Positions 1-7,963 are shown, counted from the first letter of the stretch. The stretch: DNA of 16,511 bases from an uncultured Christensenella sp. (GCA_949293925.1 CASFFI010000089.1:1-16511), one strand, 5' to 3'. Made by a program: numbers and translations. The notes: a model not told the origin generated them from the letters alone.

Positions 1-1734
1 ACACTTGCTGACAGAATTATGGAATTTACTGGTGCTGTTGCCAAACGAGATATTAAAGACCAACTTTTAGACAGTATGGATATTGAACGAGAACGCGGAA
101 TTACCATAAAACTTGCTACTGTTAGTATGAACTATAATTACTGTGGTAAAGACTATATTTTAAACCTTATTGATACGCCAGGACATGTCGATTTTAGTTA
201 TGAAGTTTCAAGAAGTCTTGCCGCTTGCGAAGGAGCTTTATTAGTAGTTGATGCAACGCAAGGCGTCCAAGCGCAAACTTTAAATAATGTATATCTTGCC
301 ATTGAACAGGGGCTTGAAATTATCCCAGTAATTAACAAAATAGATTTGCCATCTGCTGATGTTGAAGGGGTTAAAAAAGAGATCGAAAACACTATTGGAA
401 TCAGTTGTGAAAACGCTTGTCTTATAAGTGCAAAAACAGGGCAAAATATTGATACAGTTATCTCATCAGTTATTAAATATATAAAAAATCCCGAGCAAGA
501 CAGTACAAAACCATTAAAATGTTTAATTTTTGATAGTTTTTACGACAGTTTCAAGGGTGCAGTGATGATTGTCAGAGTATTTGAGGGTTGTGTAGAAAAA
601 GGTGACATTTTACAATTTTTTCAAACAAAGGCAAATTATGAAGTAACTGAAGTTGGTATTTTTACGCCTTCTATGAAAGAAATTGATTGTTTATCTGCGG
701 GTGAAGTTGGTTATATCTGTGCAAGTATTAAAAGTGTAAGTGATACAAAGGTAGGAGACACTGTAACTACAAAAGATAATCCTTGTTTGGAACCTTTAAA
801 GGGTTATAAAGAGGCAAAACCTGTTGTTTTTTCAGGTATTTTCCCAGTCGATGGAAATAAATATCAAGAATTAAAAGATGCATTAGAAAAATTGGCATTA
901 AATGATGCTTCTTTGAATTTTGAAAAGGAAAACAGTCTTGCTTTAGGTCATGGTTTTAGATGTGGATTTTTAGGTTTACTACACATGGATATTATAGTTG
1001 AAAGGTTAGAGCGTGAATTTAGTCTAGACTTAATTACAACTGCTCCTAGTGTAAAATATAGAGTTCACAAAACTGATGGTAGTATAATTGATGTTTCAAA
1101 TCCTAGTTTGTTACCAGACCCTGTTTATATAAACTATATTGAAGAACCTATTGTTAAATGTGAAATAATAACTCCTGCTGAGTATATAGGCAATATTATG
1201 GATTTATGTGCGAACAAACGCGCAGAGTTTAAGGATATGCAATATTTAGATGAAAAGCGTTCAAAAATAGTTTACAATATTCCATTAAATGAAATTGTTT
1301 ATGATTTTTTTGATAAAATTAAAAGTTTGTCAAAAGGTTATGCTTCGATGGATTATGAAATAGTAGGCTTTAATAAAAGCGACCTTGTAAAACTAGATAT
1401 ATTAATTTCAAAAGAAGTATGTGATGCATTATCATTAATTACACATAGAGATAAAGCTTATTCAAGAGGTAGAGCATTAGTAGAAAAATTAAAAGAAGTA
1501 ATCCCAAGACAATTATTTGAAATACCTTTGCAAGCAGTAATAGGCGGTAAAGTGGTGGCAAGAGAAACCATTTCTGCTTTAAGAAAAGATGTATTGGCAA
1601 AATGTTATGGCGGTGATATTACAAGAAAAAGAAAATTGTTAGAAAAGCAAAAAGAAGGCAAAAAACGAATGAGAAGACTAGGCAATGTCGAACTACCTAG
1701 TGAAGCATTTATAGAAATTTTAAAGTTAGATTAA
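1..1734 (+). CDS. lepA: Elongation factor 4 (LepA), 5' end cut off by window edge
   Basis: Ribosome-associated translational GTPase that acts on stalled or mis-translocated ribosomes and in ribosome assembly. The reading frame is open from base 1 (TLADRI...), so the gene starts outside the window. About 20-25 N-terminal residues are missing, including most of the P-loop (HIDHGKS). In the 577 visible residues the switch region ERERGITIK, the G3 motif DTPGH, the G4 motif NKID and the G5-like SAKTG occur in order, followed by the EF-G-like beta-barrel and the LepA-specific C-terminal domain. The conserved tail includes ARETISALRKDVLAKCYGGD and ends in the basic KRKLLEKQKEGKKRMRR segment. The ATG at position 19 is internal and not the start. 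hemW follows on the same strand after 331 bases. That pairing is common in Firmicutes, but hemW here has its own candidate promoter. Identification is very secure. Confidence 0.97.
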   Translation, partial: TLADRIMEFTGAVAKRDIKDQLLDSMDIERERGITIKLATVSMNYNYCGKDYILNLIDTPGHVDFSYEVSRSLAACEGALLVVDATQGVQAQTLNNVYLAIEQGLEIIPVINKIDLPSADVEGVKKEIENTIGISCENACLISAKTGQNIDTVISSVIKYIKNPEQDSTKPLKCLIFDSFYDSFKGAVMIVRVFEGCVEKGDILQFFQTKANYEVTEVGIFTPSMKEIDCLSAGEVGYICASIKSVSDTKVGDTVTTKDNPCLEPLKGYKEAKPVVFSGIFPVDGNKYQELKDALEKLALNDASLNFEKENSLALGHGFRCGFLGLLHMDIIVERLEREFSLDLITTAPSVKYRVHKTDGSIIDVSNPSLLPDPVYINYIEEPIVKCEIITPAEYIGNIMDLCANKRAEFKDMQYLDEKRSKIVYNIPLNEIVYDFFDKIKSLSKGYASMDYEIVGFNKSDLVKLDILISKEVCDALSLITHRDKAYSRGRALVEKLKEVIPRQLFEIPLQAVIGGKVVARETISALRKDVLAKCYGGDITRKRKLLEKQKEGKKRMRRLGNVELPSEAFIEILKLD

Positions 1735-1753
1735 AATGTTTTATTAGAATAAT

Positions 1754-1835
1754 CATAAAATTTAAACCATAAAATTTAGAATCATAAATTTATAAATTCA
1801 TAAAAATAAAGTTCATAAATTAGTAAAACTATAAA
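1754..1835. repeat. Degenerate ~15-bp repeats with CATAAA core
   Basis: CATAAA occurs at 1754, 1768, 1783, 1799 and 1814, that is, at spacings of 14, 15, 16 and 15 bases. A decayed copy (TATAAA) lies at 1830. The first two copies share the longer core CATAAAATTTA. The regular spacing argues against pure composition bias, but the DNA is almost only A and T, so slippage during replication is the simplest origin. No function is evident. Confidence 0.5.
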
Positions 1836-1945
1836 ATCAATTATAAAAAAAGAAATAGTTTTGTAATATAATTCAAATTAAATATCAATAATTGTAAAAA
1901 GTATAAAAAACAGATATTTTAATATTTTTTAGTTTAATACTTTGC

Positions 1946-1974
1946 TTTACAAATCAATTTATTTAGTATAAAAT
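1946..1974 (+). promoter_or_regulatory. Candidate promoter for hemW
   Basis: A -35 box TTTACA (1946-1951), a 17-base spacer and a -10 box TAAAAT (1969-1974) match the sigma-A consensus at 5 of 6 positions each. Transcription would start near 1981, giving an 85-base leader before hemW. In such AT-rich DNA a chance match is possible. Confidence 0.5.
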
Positions 1975-2065
1975 ATTTTTAATTAATTAATAATTTCAGT
2001 TAGACAAATATAAAGTAAAATCGCTTTTTATAATTATTAAAATATTTATTAATTTAGGGGGATAG

Positions 2066-3220
2066 ATGAGTAGGAATTTAGTAACGGACAAAATGGGCTT
2101 ATATGTACACATTCCGTTTTGTTCAAAGAAGTGTGATTATTGCGATTTTATATCATTTTCTATGTCAAAAGAAGCACAAGTTGAATATTTAGCAGCGCTT
2201 TTTGAAGAAATTGATATTATGAAAAAAAAGTTCATTGACAAAGAATTTGACACACTCTATATAGGTGGTGGCACTCCGTCATTTGTATATGAAGGTTTTA
2301 TTATAGCACTTGCTAGAAAAATTTGGTCGAGTTTTAAGTTTTCAAAAGACACTGAATTCACTATAGAAATTAATCCTTCAAGTTGCACTGAAGAAAAACT
2401 TTTTGAATACATTCAAGCTGGCGTAAATAGAGTAAGTATAGGGGTACAATGTTTAGATGAAAACTTATTGAAGTCATTAGGAAGAATTCAATCTATGGAA
2501 AATATCGACAACACATTTAATCTTTTGCATAAAATGAGATTTAGAAATGTTTGTGCAGATATTATGATTGGCCTACCTAATCAAACTATGGCGGCGGTAA
2601 AAGATACTGTCAATTATTGTTTAAAGCAAAAAGTTCAACACATTTCAGTGTATACTTTGCAAGTTGAAAAAAGCACAGTGTTATACGATCAAATAAATAG
2701 GGGAGAATTAAAACCCTTAAGCGAAGAAGAGTGTGCAGATATGTATAATATGGTAGCATCAATGCTAAAAAAAGAAAATTTTCTGCAATACGAAGTATCG
2801 AATTTTGCTCGTTCAACATTTGAATCAAGACATAATTCAAAATATTGGTCAGGAGTCGAATATTTGGGTCTAGGTGTGTCCGCTTCAAGTTTTTATGGCG
2901 GACATAGATTAATGAATACAATAAGATTAGATAGTTATTGTGATAGATTATTGAATAAACATGAACTACCTATTGCTACAGACGAATATATTACAGACAG
3001 CAAAAGAAGAACTGAAAGAATTATGTTGTCGCTTAGAACTTCAATAGGATTAGACCTTGAAAAATTTAAAATTGATTTTAAAGAAGATTTATTGCAATCT
3101 AAAAAAGAAGCAATAAACGACTTTATTAAACATAAAATTATGAAAATAGAAAATGGATTTTTAATAATAGACCAGAAATATTTCTATATCTCAAATAAAA
3201 TTATTTTAGAACTTCTATAG
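2066..3220 (+). CDS. hemW: Radical SAM heme chaperone HemW (HemN-like)
   Basis: A 384-residue radical SAM protein of the HemW family, often mis-annotated as oxygen-independent coproporphyrinogen III oxidase. Family members bind heme and a 4Fe-4S cluster and help insert heme into respiratory enzymes. The cluster motif CSKKCDYC places Cys19, Cys23 and Cys26 after the family start YVHIPFC. YIGGGTPS, the SAM-binding RVSIGVQ segment, DIMIGLPNQT, ISVYTLQ and QYEVSNFAR follow in order. The C-terminal winged-helix part contains RTERIMLSLRTSIGLDL. Length is normal (about 380). The ATG is preceded by a strong AGGGGGA site (2056-2062) at good spacing, so the later Met10 is unlikely. In many Firmicutes hrcA and the heat-shock genes follow; here rsmH follows. 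HemW versus a true HemN is judged from length and the HIPFC start. Whether this organism uses heme is unknown. Confidence 0.93.
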   Translation: MSRNLVTDKMGLYVHIPFCSKKCDYCDFISFSMSKEAQVEYLAALFEEIDIMKKKFIDKEFDTLYIGGGTPSFVYEGFIIALARKIWSSFKFSKDTEFTIEINPSSCTEEKLFEYIQAGVNRVSIGVQCLDENLLKSLGRIQSMENIDNTFNLLHKMRFRNVCADIMIGLPNQTMAAVKDTVNYCLKQKVQHISVYTLQVEKSTVLYDQINRGELKPLSEEECADMYNMVASMLKKENFLQYEVSNFARSTFESRHNSKYWSGVEYLGLGVSASSFYGGHRLMNTIRLDSYCDRLLNKHELPIATDEYITDSKRRTERIMLSLRTSIGLDLEKFKIDFKEDLLQSKKEAINDFIKHKIMKIENGFLIIDQKYFYISNKIILELL

Positions 3221-3350
3221 ACTAAATCATGTTAATTGCATTGATAAAGAATACTATATTTCATAAATATAAAATATTATTAAATTTAGTAAAGTTTTGT
3301 TTTTAGTATTAATTATAAAATAAAAAGCATTAATATCAAAAAAAACAGAA

Positions 3351-3450
3351 TGTAAAAAATGAAAAAAGCAAAAAAATGTAAATCAAAATTATAAATAAAA
3401 ATGTAAATTAAAAATATAAATAAAATTGTAAATAAATTAAAACAAAATCT
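3351..3450. repeat. 25-bp tandem repeat upstream of rsmH
   Basis: TGTAAAT starts at 3377, 3402 and 3427, exactly 25 bases apart, and a related TGTAAAA starts at 3351, 26 bases before. The units at 3377-3401 and 3402-3426 differ at only 3 of 25 positions; the flanking copies are more decayed. The array ends at the base of the hemW terminator hairpin. Confidence 0.7.
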
Positions 3451-3474
3451 AAAAGACAGCATATTGTCTTTTTT
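3451..3474 (+). terminator. Intrinsic terminator after hemW
   Basis: A perfect 8-bp stem AAAAGACA / TGTCTTTT (3451-3458 with 3465-3472), a 6-base loop GCATAT and a run of six T (3469-3474). It lies 230 bases beyond hemW and separates it from rsmH. Confidence 0.8.
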
Positions 3475-3476
3475 GT

Positions 3477-3505
3477 TTGCTATTTATCAAATTTTGAAGT
3501 AAAAT
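3477..3505 (+). promoter_or_regulatory. Candidate promoter for the rsmH operon
   Basis: TTGCTA (3477-3482), a 17-base spacer and TAAAAT (3500-3505), placed directly after the hemW terminator. Transcription would start near 3512, leaving a leader of about 107 bases. Confidence 0.5.
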
Positions 3506-3618
3506 ATAGTTGAAAGCAAAAGTTGTAAATATAAAAGTTAAATAAAGATTAAAAATTTAACATAATAAATAAGGATTAAAATTTAAACAATATTAAAAAT
3601 TTAATAAATTGAGGTAAA

Positions 3619-4548
3619 ATGGAATTTGTACATTATTCAGTAATGAAAAAAGAAGCTATAGAGAATTTAAATATTTCACCAGAAGGCATTTATGTTGATT
3701 GCACTTTGGGTGGAGGAGGTCATAGCCTTGAAATACTCAAAAGGTTGACTACAGGCAGATTAATTGCATTTGATAAAGATAGTGATGCAATAACTTTTTC
3801 AAAAGAGTTATTAAAAAAATATTCGGACAAACTAATTATAGTCAATTCAAATTTTAAGGATATATCAAGGGTATTAAATGAATTAGATATACAATATGTT
3901 GATGGAATTTTGGCAGACCTTGGAGTGTCATCTTATCAGTTGGATACAGCGGGCAGAGGATTTAGTTATATGCACGACGGCAGATTAGATATGCGAATGG
4001 ATAAATCAAATCCGCTTGATGCTTACAAGGTTGTAAATGAGTATAGCGAAGAAGATTTAAGAAAAATTTTGTTTGAATATGGAGAGGAACAACACGCAAA
4101 ATCAATAGCAAAAAAAATAGTGTCAACAAGGCAGAAAAAACCTATTGAAACCACTTTTGAATTAAAAGAAATTATAAAGAGTTGCTATCCTATAAAATTA
4201 AAAGATAAACCTGGAATAAATGGAAAAACATTTCAAGCAATACGAATAGAAGTTAATAAAGAATTAGATGATTTAGTTTCAGGGATAGAAGATATGATTG
4301 CAAGTCTAAAATCAAAAGGAAGATTAGTAGTTATTACTTTTCAGCCACTTGAAGATAAAATTGTTAAAAAAGCCTTTAAAATTCATTCAACTGATTGTTT
4401 GTGCCCACCGAAAATTCCAAAATGCGTTTGTAATCACAAAGCTGATATTAAATTGATAACTAAAAAGCCAATAATACCATCACAAAAGGAATTAGATGAA
4501 AATTCAAGAAGTGCAAGTGCAAAAATGCGCGTTGTTGAGAAACTATAA
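3619..4548 (+). CDS. rsmH: 16S rRNA (cytosine(1402)-N(4))-methyltransferase RsmH
   Basis: SAM-dependent methyltransferase that adds the N4 methyl group to C1402 of 16S rRNA in the ribosomal P-site. The 309 residues match the normal family length. The N-terminal HYSVMKKEAIENL and the SAM-binding DCTLGGGGHS (GGGGH at 31-35) are present, with acidic FDKD around 51-54. ADLGVSSYQLD (99-109) and GRGFSYMHDGRLDMRMD (112-128) follow. The C-terminal part carries FQAIRIEVNKEL, ITFQPLEDKIVK and the final SRSASAKMRVVEK, all typical. The start is supported by GAGGT at 3611-3615. RsmH is the usual first or second gene of the dcw cluster, and the FtsL-like and PBP genes follow in the expected order, although mraZ is missing. 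Identification is very secure. Confidence 0.97.
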   Translation: MEFVHYSVMKKEAIENLNISPEGIYVDCTLGGGGHSLEILKRLTTGRLIAFDKDSDAITFSKELLKKYSDKLIIVNSNFKDISRVLNELDIQYVDGILADLGVSSYQLDTAGRGFSYMHDGRLDMRMDKSNPLDAYKVVNEYSEEDLRKILFEYGEEQHAKSIAKKIVSTRQKKPIETTFELKEIIKSCYPIKLKDKPGINGKTFQAIRIEVNKELDDLVSGIEDMIASLKSKGRLVVITFQPLEDKIVKKAFKIHSTDCLCPPKIPKCVCNHKADIKLITKKPIIPSQKELDENSRSASAKMRVVEKL

Positions 4549-4609
4549 ATTGCTAAAAAAATAAAATTACAAATTCAACTATATATTTTTACGATTTTTA
4601 GTTAAATAT

Positions 4610-4638
4610 TTGCAAAATTTTATATTTTTTTATAAAAT
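4610..4638 (+). promoter_or_regulatory. Possible internal promoter before the ftsL-like gene
   Basis: TTGCAA (4610-4615), a 17-base spacer and TAAAAT (4633-4638) predict a start near 4645, right at the AAGGAG ribosome binding site (4646-4651). It would give a very short leader. Read-through from rsmH is the alternative. Confidence 0.35.
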
Positions 4639-4657
4639 ATTAAAAAAGGAGTGGTAT

Positions 4658-5101
4658 ATGCAAGATGAATTTGAAAAATACATCAAAATAGATGAAATGA
4701 AAGATGATAAATCAATAAACGCTTTTGCAAACTATTCTTATAAACAAAATGATGAAGAGGGAATAAAAAAATACCTTTTGTCAGATGAGGAAATCAAACT
4801 TAGAGAACTTGAAGAAAAACAAATTGAAGAAGAACGATTAAGGTCTGCTCAAATTGATAAAAAGATAAATGAAGTTAAATTAAATTCTAAACAAGTAAAT
4901 CCTGTAGTAAATTTTAAATTAAAAAGCGAAGAAAAGCAAGAAAGATTAAAATCTAGGATTAAATATTATTTTGGGTTGTACGTAATAGTCTTTATGGTTT
5001 TAGTTATAACAGCAATCACTACTGCTATATCTTTAGCGGCAGTCAACGCAGATATAGAAGCAAATCAACGTGCTATTGATATGATTGAAAGGAGTATTTA
5101 A
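4658..5101 (+). CDS. FtsL-like single-pass membrane protein, short extracellular end
   Basis: A 147-residue protein in the slot between rsmH and a class B PBP where ftsL lies in most Firmicutes. FtsL joins DivIC/FtsB and DivIB in the divisome and helps activate the FtsW-PBP pair. The start is the ATG at 4658 with AAGGAG 6 bases upstream; the frame extends back to a TTG at 4610, but that has no ribosome binding site. Residues 1-103 are hydrophilic and charged, with an acidic, Glu/Lys-rich probable coiled coil around 42-75. A clear membrane helix spans about 104-128. Only about 19 residues follow (ADIEANQRAIDMIERSI), which look like the start of a coiled coil. Typical FtsL has the reverse balance: a short inner end and a longer outer coiled coil. 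No frameshifted continuation is visible downstream. The call rests on position and topology, not on recognisable sequence identity. Confidence 0.55.
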   Translation: MQDEFEKYIKIDEMKDDKSINAFANYSYKQNDEEGIKKYLLSDEEIKLRELEEKQIEEERLRSAQIDKKINEVKLNSKQVNPVVNFKLKSEEKQERLKSRIKYYFGLYVIVFMVLVITAITTAISLAAVNADIEANQRAIDMIERSI

Positions 5102-5239
5102 TATATTAAATTATAAGTATTTAAAAGTTAGTAATTATTCTTTTATTATGCTTATAATTTTTTTTACTTAAAGTGGTTGTAGGTAAAACTTTTATTTGAA
5201 AAGATAGATATAAGCAAAATTGAAAGAAATTAATTAGAA

Positions 5240-5268
5240 TTCATAAAGATAAATTTAAAAAATATAAT
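5240..5268 (+). promoter_or_regulatory. Candidate leaderless promoter of the PBP gene
   Basis: A perfect -10 box TATAAT (5263-5268) with a moderate -35 TTCATA (5240-5245) and a 17-base spacer. The GTG start codon begins at 5274, so transcription would begin at or next to the start codon. No Shine-Dalgarno site lies between. Confidence 0.5.
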
Positions 5269-5273
5269 AGTAT

Positions 5274-7184
5274 GTGAGCAAACTAAAATTTTATTATAAT
5301 TCATTTAATTTGAAAAGAAGAATATTAGCAATTATTTTATTAATTATGCTTGTTTTTTTTGCATTGTTTTGCAGATTGTTTTACTTGATGCTATTCAAGT
5401 CGCCTGAATTACAGGTAAAAGCAAGTGAAGAATGGTTTAGGGATTTGCCTTTGTCGGCAAAGCGTGGTGAAATTTTAGATTATAATGGCATAAAACTTGC
5501 AACTAGTGTTACAACTTATGATGTCTATGTAAGAGCAAGAAATGTAAAAGATAAATCAGGCGTAGCATCGCTTTTAAGCAATGCTTTGAACCTCGATTTT
5601 GACTCTGTTTATGCAAAGGTTACAAATACAAGCATTGGCGAATCATTAATCAAACTGCAGGTAGATGAAGATATAGCATTGTCATTAGTAAACAGCGGAT
5701 TAAAAGGAATTTATTTAAGTCAGAATGTTAAAAGGTATTATCCTTATTCTGACATGCTAACTCAAGTTTTAGGATATTGTACAATAGATTCTAGCGGACA
5801 AGCGGGTCTTGAAAGTTTTTACGATTTGTACTTAAAAGGAATACCGGGTAAAACTTTGACTCAAACTACAGCAAGTGGGGAAGATATTGAAAACACTTTG
5901 ACTTATTATATACCGTCAATTGATGGCGTTGATATGAAACTAACAATTGATATATATATGCAAACGGCTATGGAGACAGCTTTAAATAATGCAATGGTAG
6001 AACATAATGCAAAGAAAGCATACGGAATAATTTTAGACGCACAAACAGGCGGAATTAAAGCAATGACAATAAAACCTAGTTTTGATTTGAATAATCCAGA
6101 TAGAACAAATTTAAGTTTATTAAATGAACTTAGCAAAAATTCGTGTGTTGTAGATGTTTATGAGCCAGGAAGTACGTTTAAAATTTTAACTTTAGCTGCC
6201 GCTTTAAATGAAGGATTAGTAAGTGTAGATGATAAATTTTATTGCAATGGTAGCACTACGGTTGATGGACAAAGAATTAAATGTTGGAAAACGACAGGGC
6301 ACGGAAGTCAGACATTGCAAGAAGCATTTAAAAATTCTTGTAACTGTTGTTTTGTTCAATTATCATCAAGATTAGGTGTTGAAACATTTTATAATTATTT
6401 ACAAATGTTTGGAATAGGGAATAAAACAGGTGTAGATATTGCAAGTGAAAGTGCAGGCTTAATGCTAGATGAAAGCGTAGTGACTAATGTTGATTTAGCA
6501 AGAATAGGATTTGGTCAGGCAGTTGCAGTAACACCTTTGCAATTAATTTATGCAGTGTCGGGAATTTTAACGGGAAAATTTACTACTCCACATTTGATTG
6601 ATAGTCTTTATAATTCTAGTGGGAAAATTTATAAATATAGTGTAAGTTCTTCAAATAACACACTAAATACTGAGACTATTGAAATTCTGCGAGACTTTTT
6701 AAGACTTAATATAAATCAATCTGAAGATGAACTAACTTTTGTTGCAGGATATGATGTTGGCGGAAAAACAGGAACAGCACAAAAATATATAGATGGAAGC
6801 ATTGCAAGCGGTAAATATGTGTCTTCATTTATAGGAGTGTATCCTTGTGATAATCCTAAATATATTATGATTGTTTGCGTAGATGAGCCATCAAACGGCG
6901 CATATTATGGTGGCGTAGTAGCAAAGCCTATAGGTCAACAAGTATTTCAGGAAATATTTACAAAATTAAACTTTTTGCCCGATGACGAAAATTCATTGAC
7001 AATTAAAAAAGATGTAGAGATGCCAAATTTAATAGGCCTTCCAATTTCAAAGGCAGGTGCTATATTAAAAGGAATAGGGTTAAATTACGATGTGTCAGGC
7101 ACAGGTGGATATGTGGTTTCACAAATACCATCTTATAAAACTATGCTTTACAAAAATGAAGATGTTTTGATAGTTACAACATAG
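5274..7184 (+). CDS. Class B penicillin-binding protein with PASTA domain (SpoVD/PbpB type)
   Basis: Membrane-anchored DD-transpeptidase that cross-links peptidoglycan, working with a SEDS polymerase such as FtsW. The 636 residues comprise a short basic inner end, a membrane helix at about 17-40, and a dimerisation/pedestal domain containing AKRGEILDYNG (62-72). The transpeptidase domain has the catalytic SxxK at Ser300-Lys303 (EPGSTFK), SCN at 355-357 and KTGT at 498-501. One PASTA domain lies at about 577-636 (MPNLIGLPISKA...). One PASTA resembles SpoVD more than PbpB, which has two, so the protein could serve sporulation, division or both. The GTG at 5274 is the first usable start because an in-frame TAG lies at 5268-5270, and the membrane helix demands a start here. 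It has no Shine-Dalgarno site. It is the third gene after rsmH and the ftsL-like gene. murE and the rest of the cluster do not follow. Confidence 0.93.
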   Translation: MSKLKFYYNSFNLKRRILAIILLIMLVFFALFCRLFYLMLFKSPELQVKASEEWFRDLPLSAKRGEILDYNGIKLATSVTTYDVYVRARNVKDKSGVASLLSNALNLDFDSVYAKVTNTSIGESLIKLQVDEDIALSLVNSGLKGIYLSQNVKRYYPYSDMLTQVLGYCTIDSSGQAGLESFYDLYLKGIPGKTLTQTTASGEDIENTLTYYIPSIDGVDMKLTIDIYMQTAMETALNNAMVEHNAKKAYGIILDAQTGGIKAMTIKPSFDLNNPDRTNLSLLNELSKNSCVVDVYEPGSTFKILTLAAALNEGLVSVDDKFYCNGSTTVDGQRIKCWKTTGHGSQTLQEAFKNSCNCCFVQLSSRLGVETFYNYLQMFGIGNKTGVDIASESAGLMLDESVVTNVDLARIGFGQAVAVTPLQLIYAVSGILTGKFTTPHLIDSLYNSSGKIYKYSVSSSNNTLNTETIEILRDFLRLNINQSEDELTFVAGYDVGGKTGTAQKYIDGSIASGKYVSSFIGVYPCDNPKYIMIVCVDEPSNGAYYGGVVAKPIGQQVFQEIFTKLNFLPDDENSLTIKKDVEMPNLIGLPISKAGAILKGIGLNYDVSGTGGYVVSQIPSYKTMLYKNEDVLIVTT

Positions 7185-7794
7185 CGTATAATTAATTTAA
7201 TGAGTTTTGTAAATTAATCAAATAAAAGAAAAATTTCTTAAAATATTAAAAAATAATCAAATATAACAATAATTTTATAGATTTTTTTGAATATTTATTA
7301 AAATTTTTGTTTGTTTATTTATAAAACAATATAAAATTGATGTTTATATAATACAGATATAGTATTAATACAAGTAAATAATGTCATTATAAAATGATGT
7401 TTTAACTAACTTAAATTATTACAAATTAAAATAATAATACAATTAGTTGTAACTATCTTAAGTTAATAAGAGTTATATAAAATATAATATGTTAATTTTG
7501 ATAAAATTCTTTTGTATAACAAATTTAACAAATGAATAAAAAATAGATTGTGAATATATTCAGGTTGTATAATATATAAAATACACAAAATTTGTCAAAA
7601 AAGTTTAAATTAATTAAAAAAACGGATAAATTACGAAAAATTTATTAAATACTATAAAATTTTATATATTTTAAAAATATAATCATTATTAAACAATTAA
7701 AATAAAGTCAAAAAAGTTTTTAAAAATAGTTTAAAAAAATTATAAAAAATGTATAAAACATAATACGATGAACAAACTAGTATAGGAGGTAGAT
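7185..7794. other. Long AT-only intergenic region after the PBP gene
   Basis: A 610-base gap, nearly all A and T, with no coding frame I believe. A 9-bp AT stem (7191-7199 with 7210-7218) follows the PBP stop but lacks a T run, so it is not a convincing terminator. A 14-base palindrome (7653-7666) and an 8-bp inverted repeat (7407-7414 with 7458-7465) are what such composition gives by chance. No clear -35/-10 pair for the small gene downstream could be chosen. The gap is unusually long for this window. Confidence 0.55.
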
Positions 7795-7956
7795 ATGCAA
7801 AGCAAAAAATGGGTTCCCGGTAATGTAGCACCTGAAAGTGGTAATTATACTGCTTATGATGCTCAAGGTAACAATGGCGGTTCTTTATACCTTGAAAAAG
7901 GACAAAGATTCCCAGCTACTCAACATTCTGGAAGTTATTATTGTAAAGAAGACTAA
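7795..7956 (+). CDS. Small YjzC-like protein (53 residues)
   Basis: A short but convincing gene. A strong AGGAGG site (7784-7789) sits 5 bases before the ATG, and an intrinsic terminator begins 7 bases after the TAA. The product starts MQSKKWVPGNVAPESGNY, has a middle part rich in Gly and Asn, then LEKGQRFPATQHSGSYY, and ends CKED. The pattern of a basic start, PG..AP.SG.Y, then L..G..FP.T and a late aromatic pair resembles small Firmicutes proteins of the YjzC family, whose function is unknown. This match is from memory of the pattern and is not proven. There is one Cys (residue 50), no membrane helix and no signal peptide. Base composition is richer in G and C than the flanks, as expected for real coding DNA. 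It stands alone between long gaps and is probably a single-gene transcript. An overlapping frame at 7838-8050 has no such support. Confidence 0.75.
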   Translation: MQSKKWVPGNVAPESGNYTAYDAQGNNGGSLYLEKGQRFPATQHSGSYYCKED

Positions 7957-7963
7957 CTCTTAT

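Larger units (their letters stand above)
1735..2065. other. lepA-hemW intergenic region
   Basis: A 331-base, extremely AT-rich gap with no credible coding frame. Its left part holds a loose run of CATAAA-like repeats and its right part a sigma-A type promoter for hemW. I see no convincing intrinsic terminator after lepA, so some read-through into hemW is possible. Confidence 0.6.
3221..3618. other. hemW-rsmH intergenic region
   Basis: A 398-base gap without a gene. From left to right it holds plain AT-rich sequence, a 25-bp tandem repeat, the hemW terminator, a promoter candidate just after the terminator, and three near-identical ATTAAAA(A)TTTAA blocks at 3548, 3575 and 3592 that would lie in the rsmH leader. 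There is no trace of mraZ, which often precedes rsmH. Confidence 0.6.

Noticed and set aside
7191..7218. AT stem-loop after the PBP stop as a terminator
   Set aside because: The 9-bp stem has no G-C pair and is followed by CAAATAAAAG, not by a T run.
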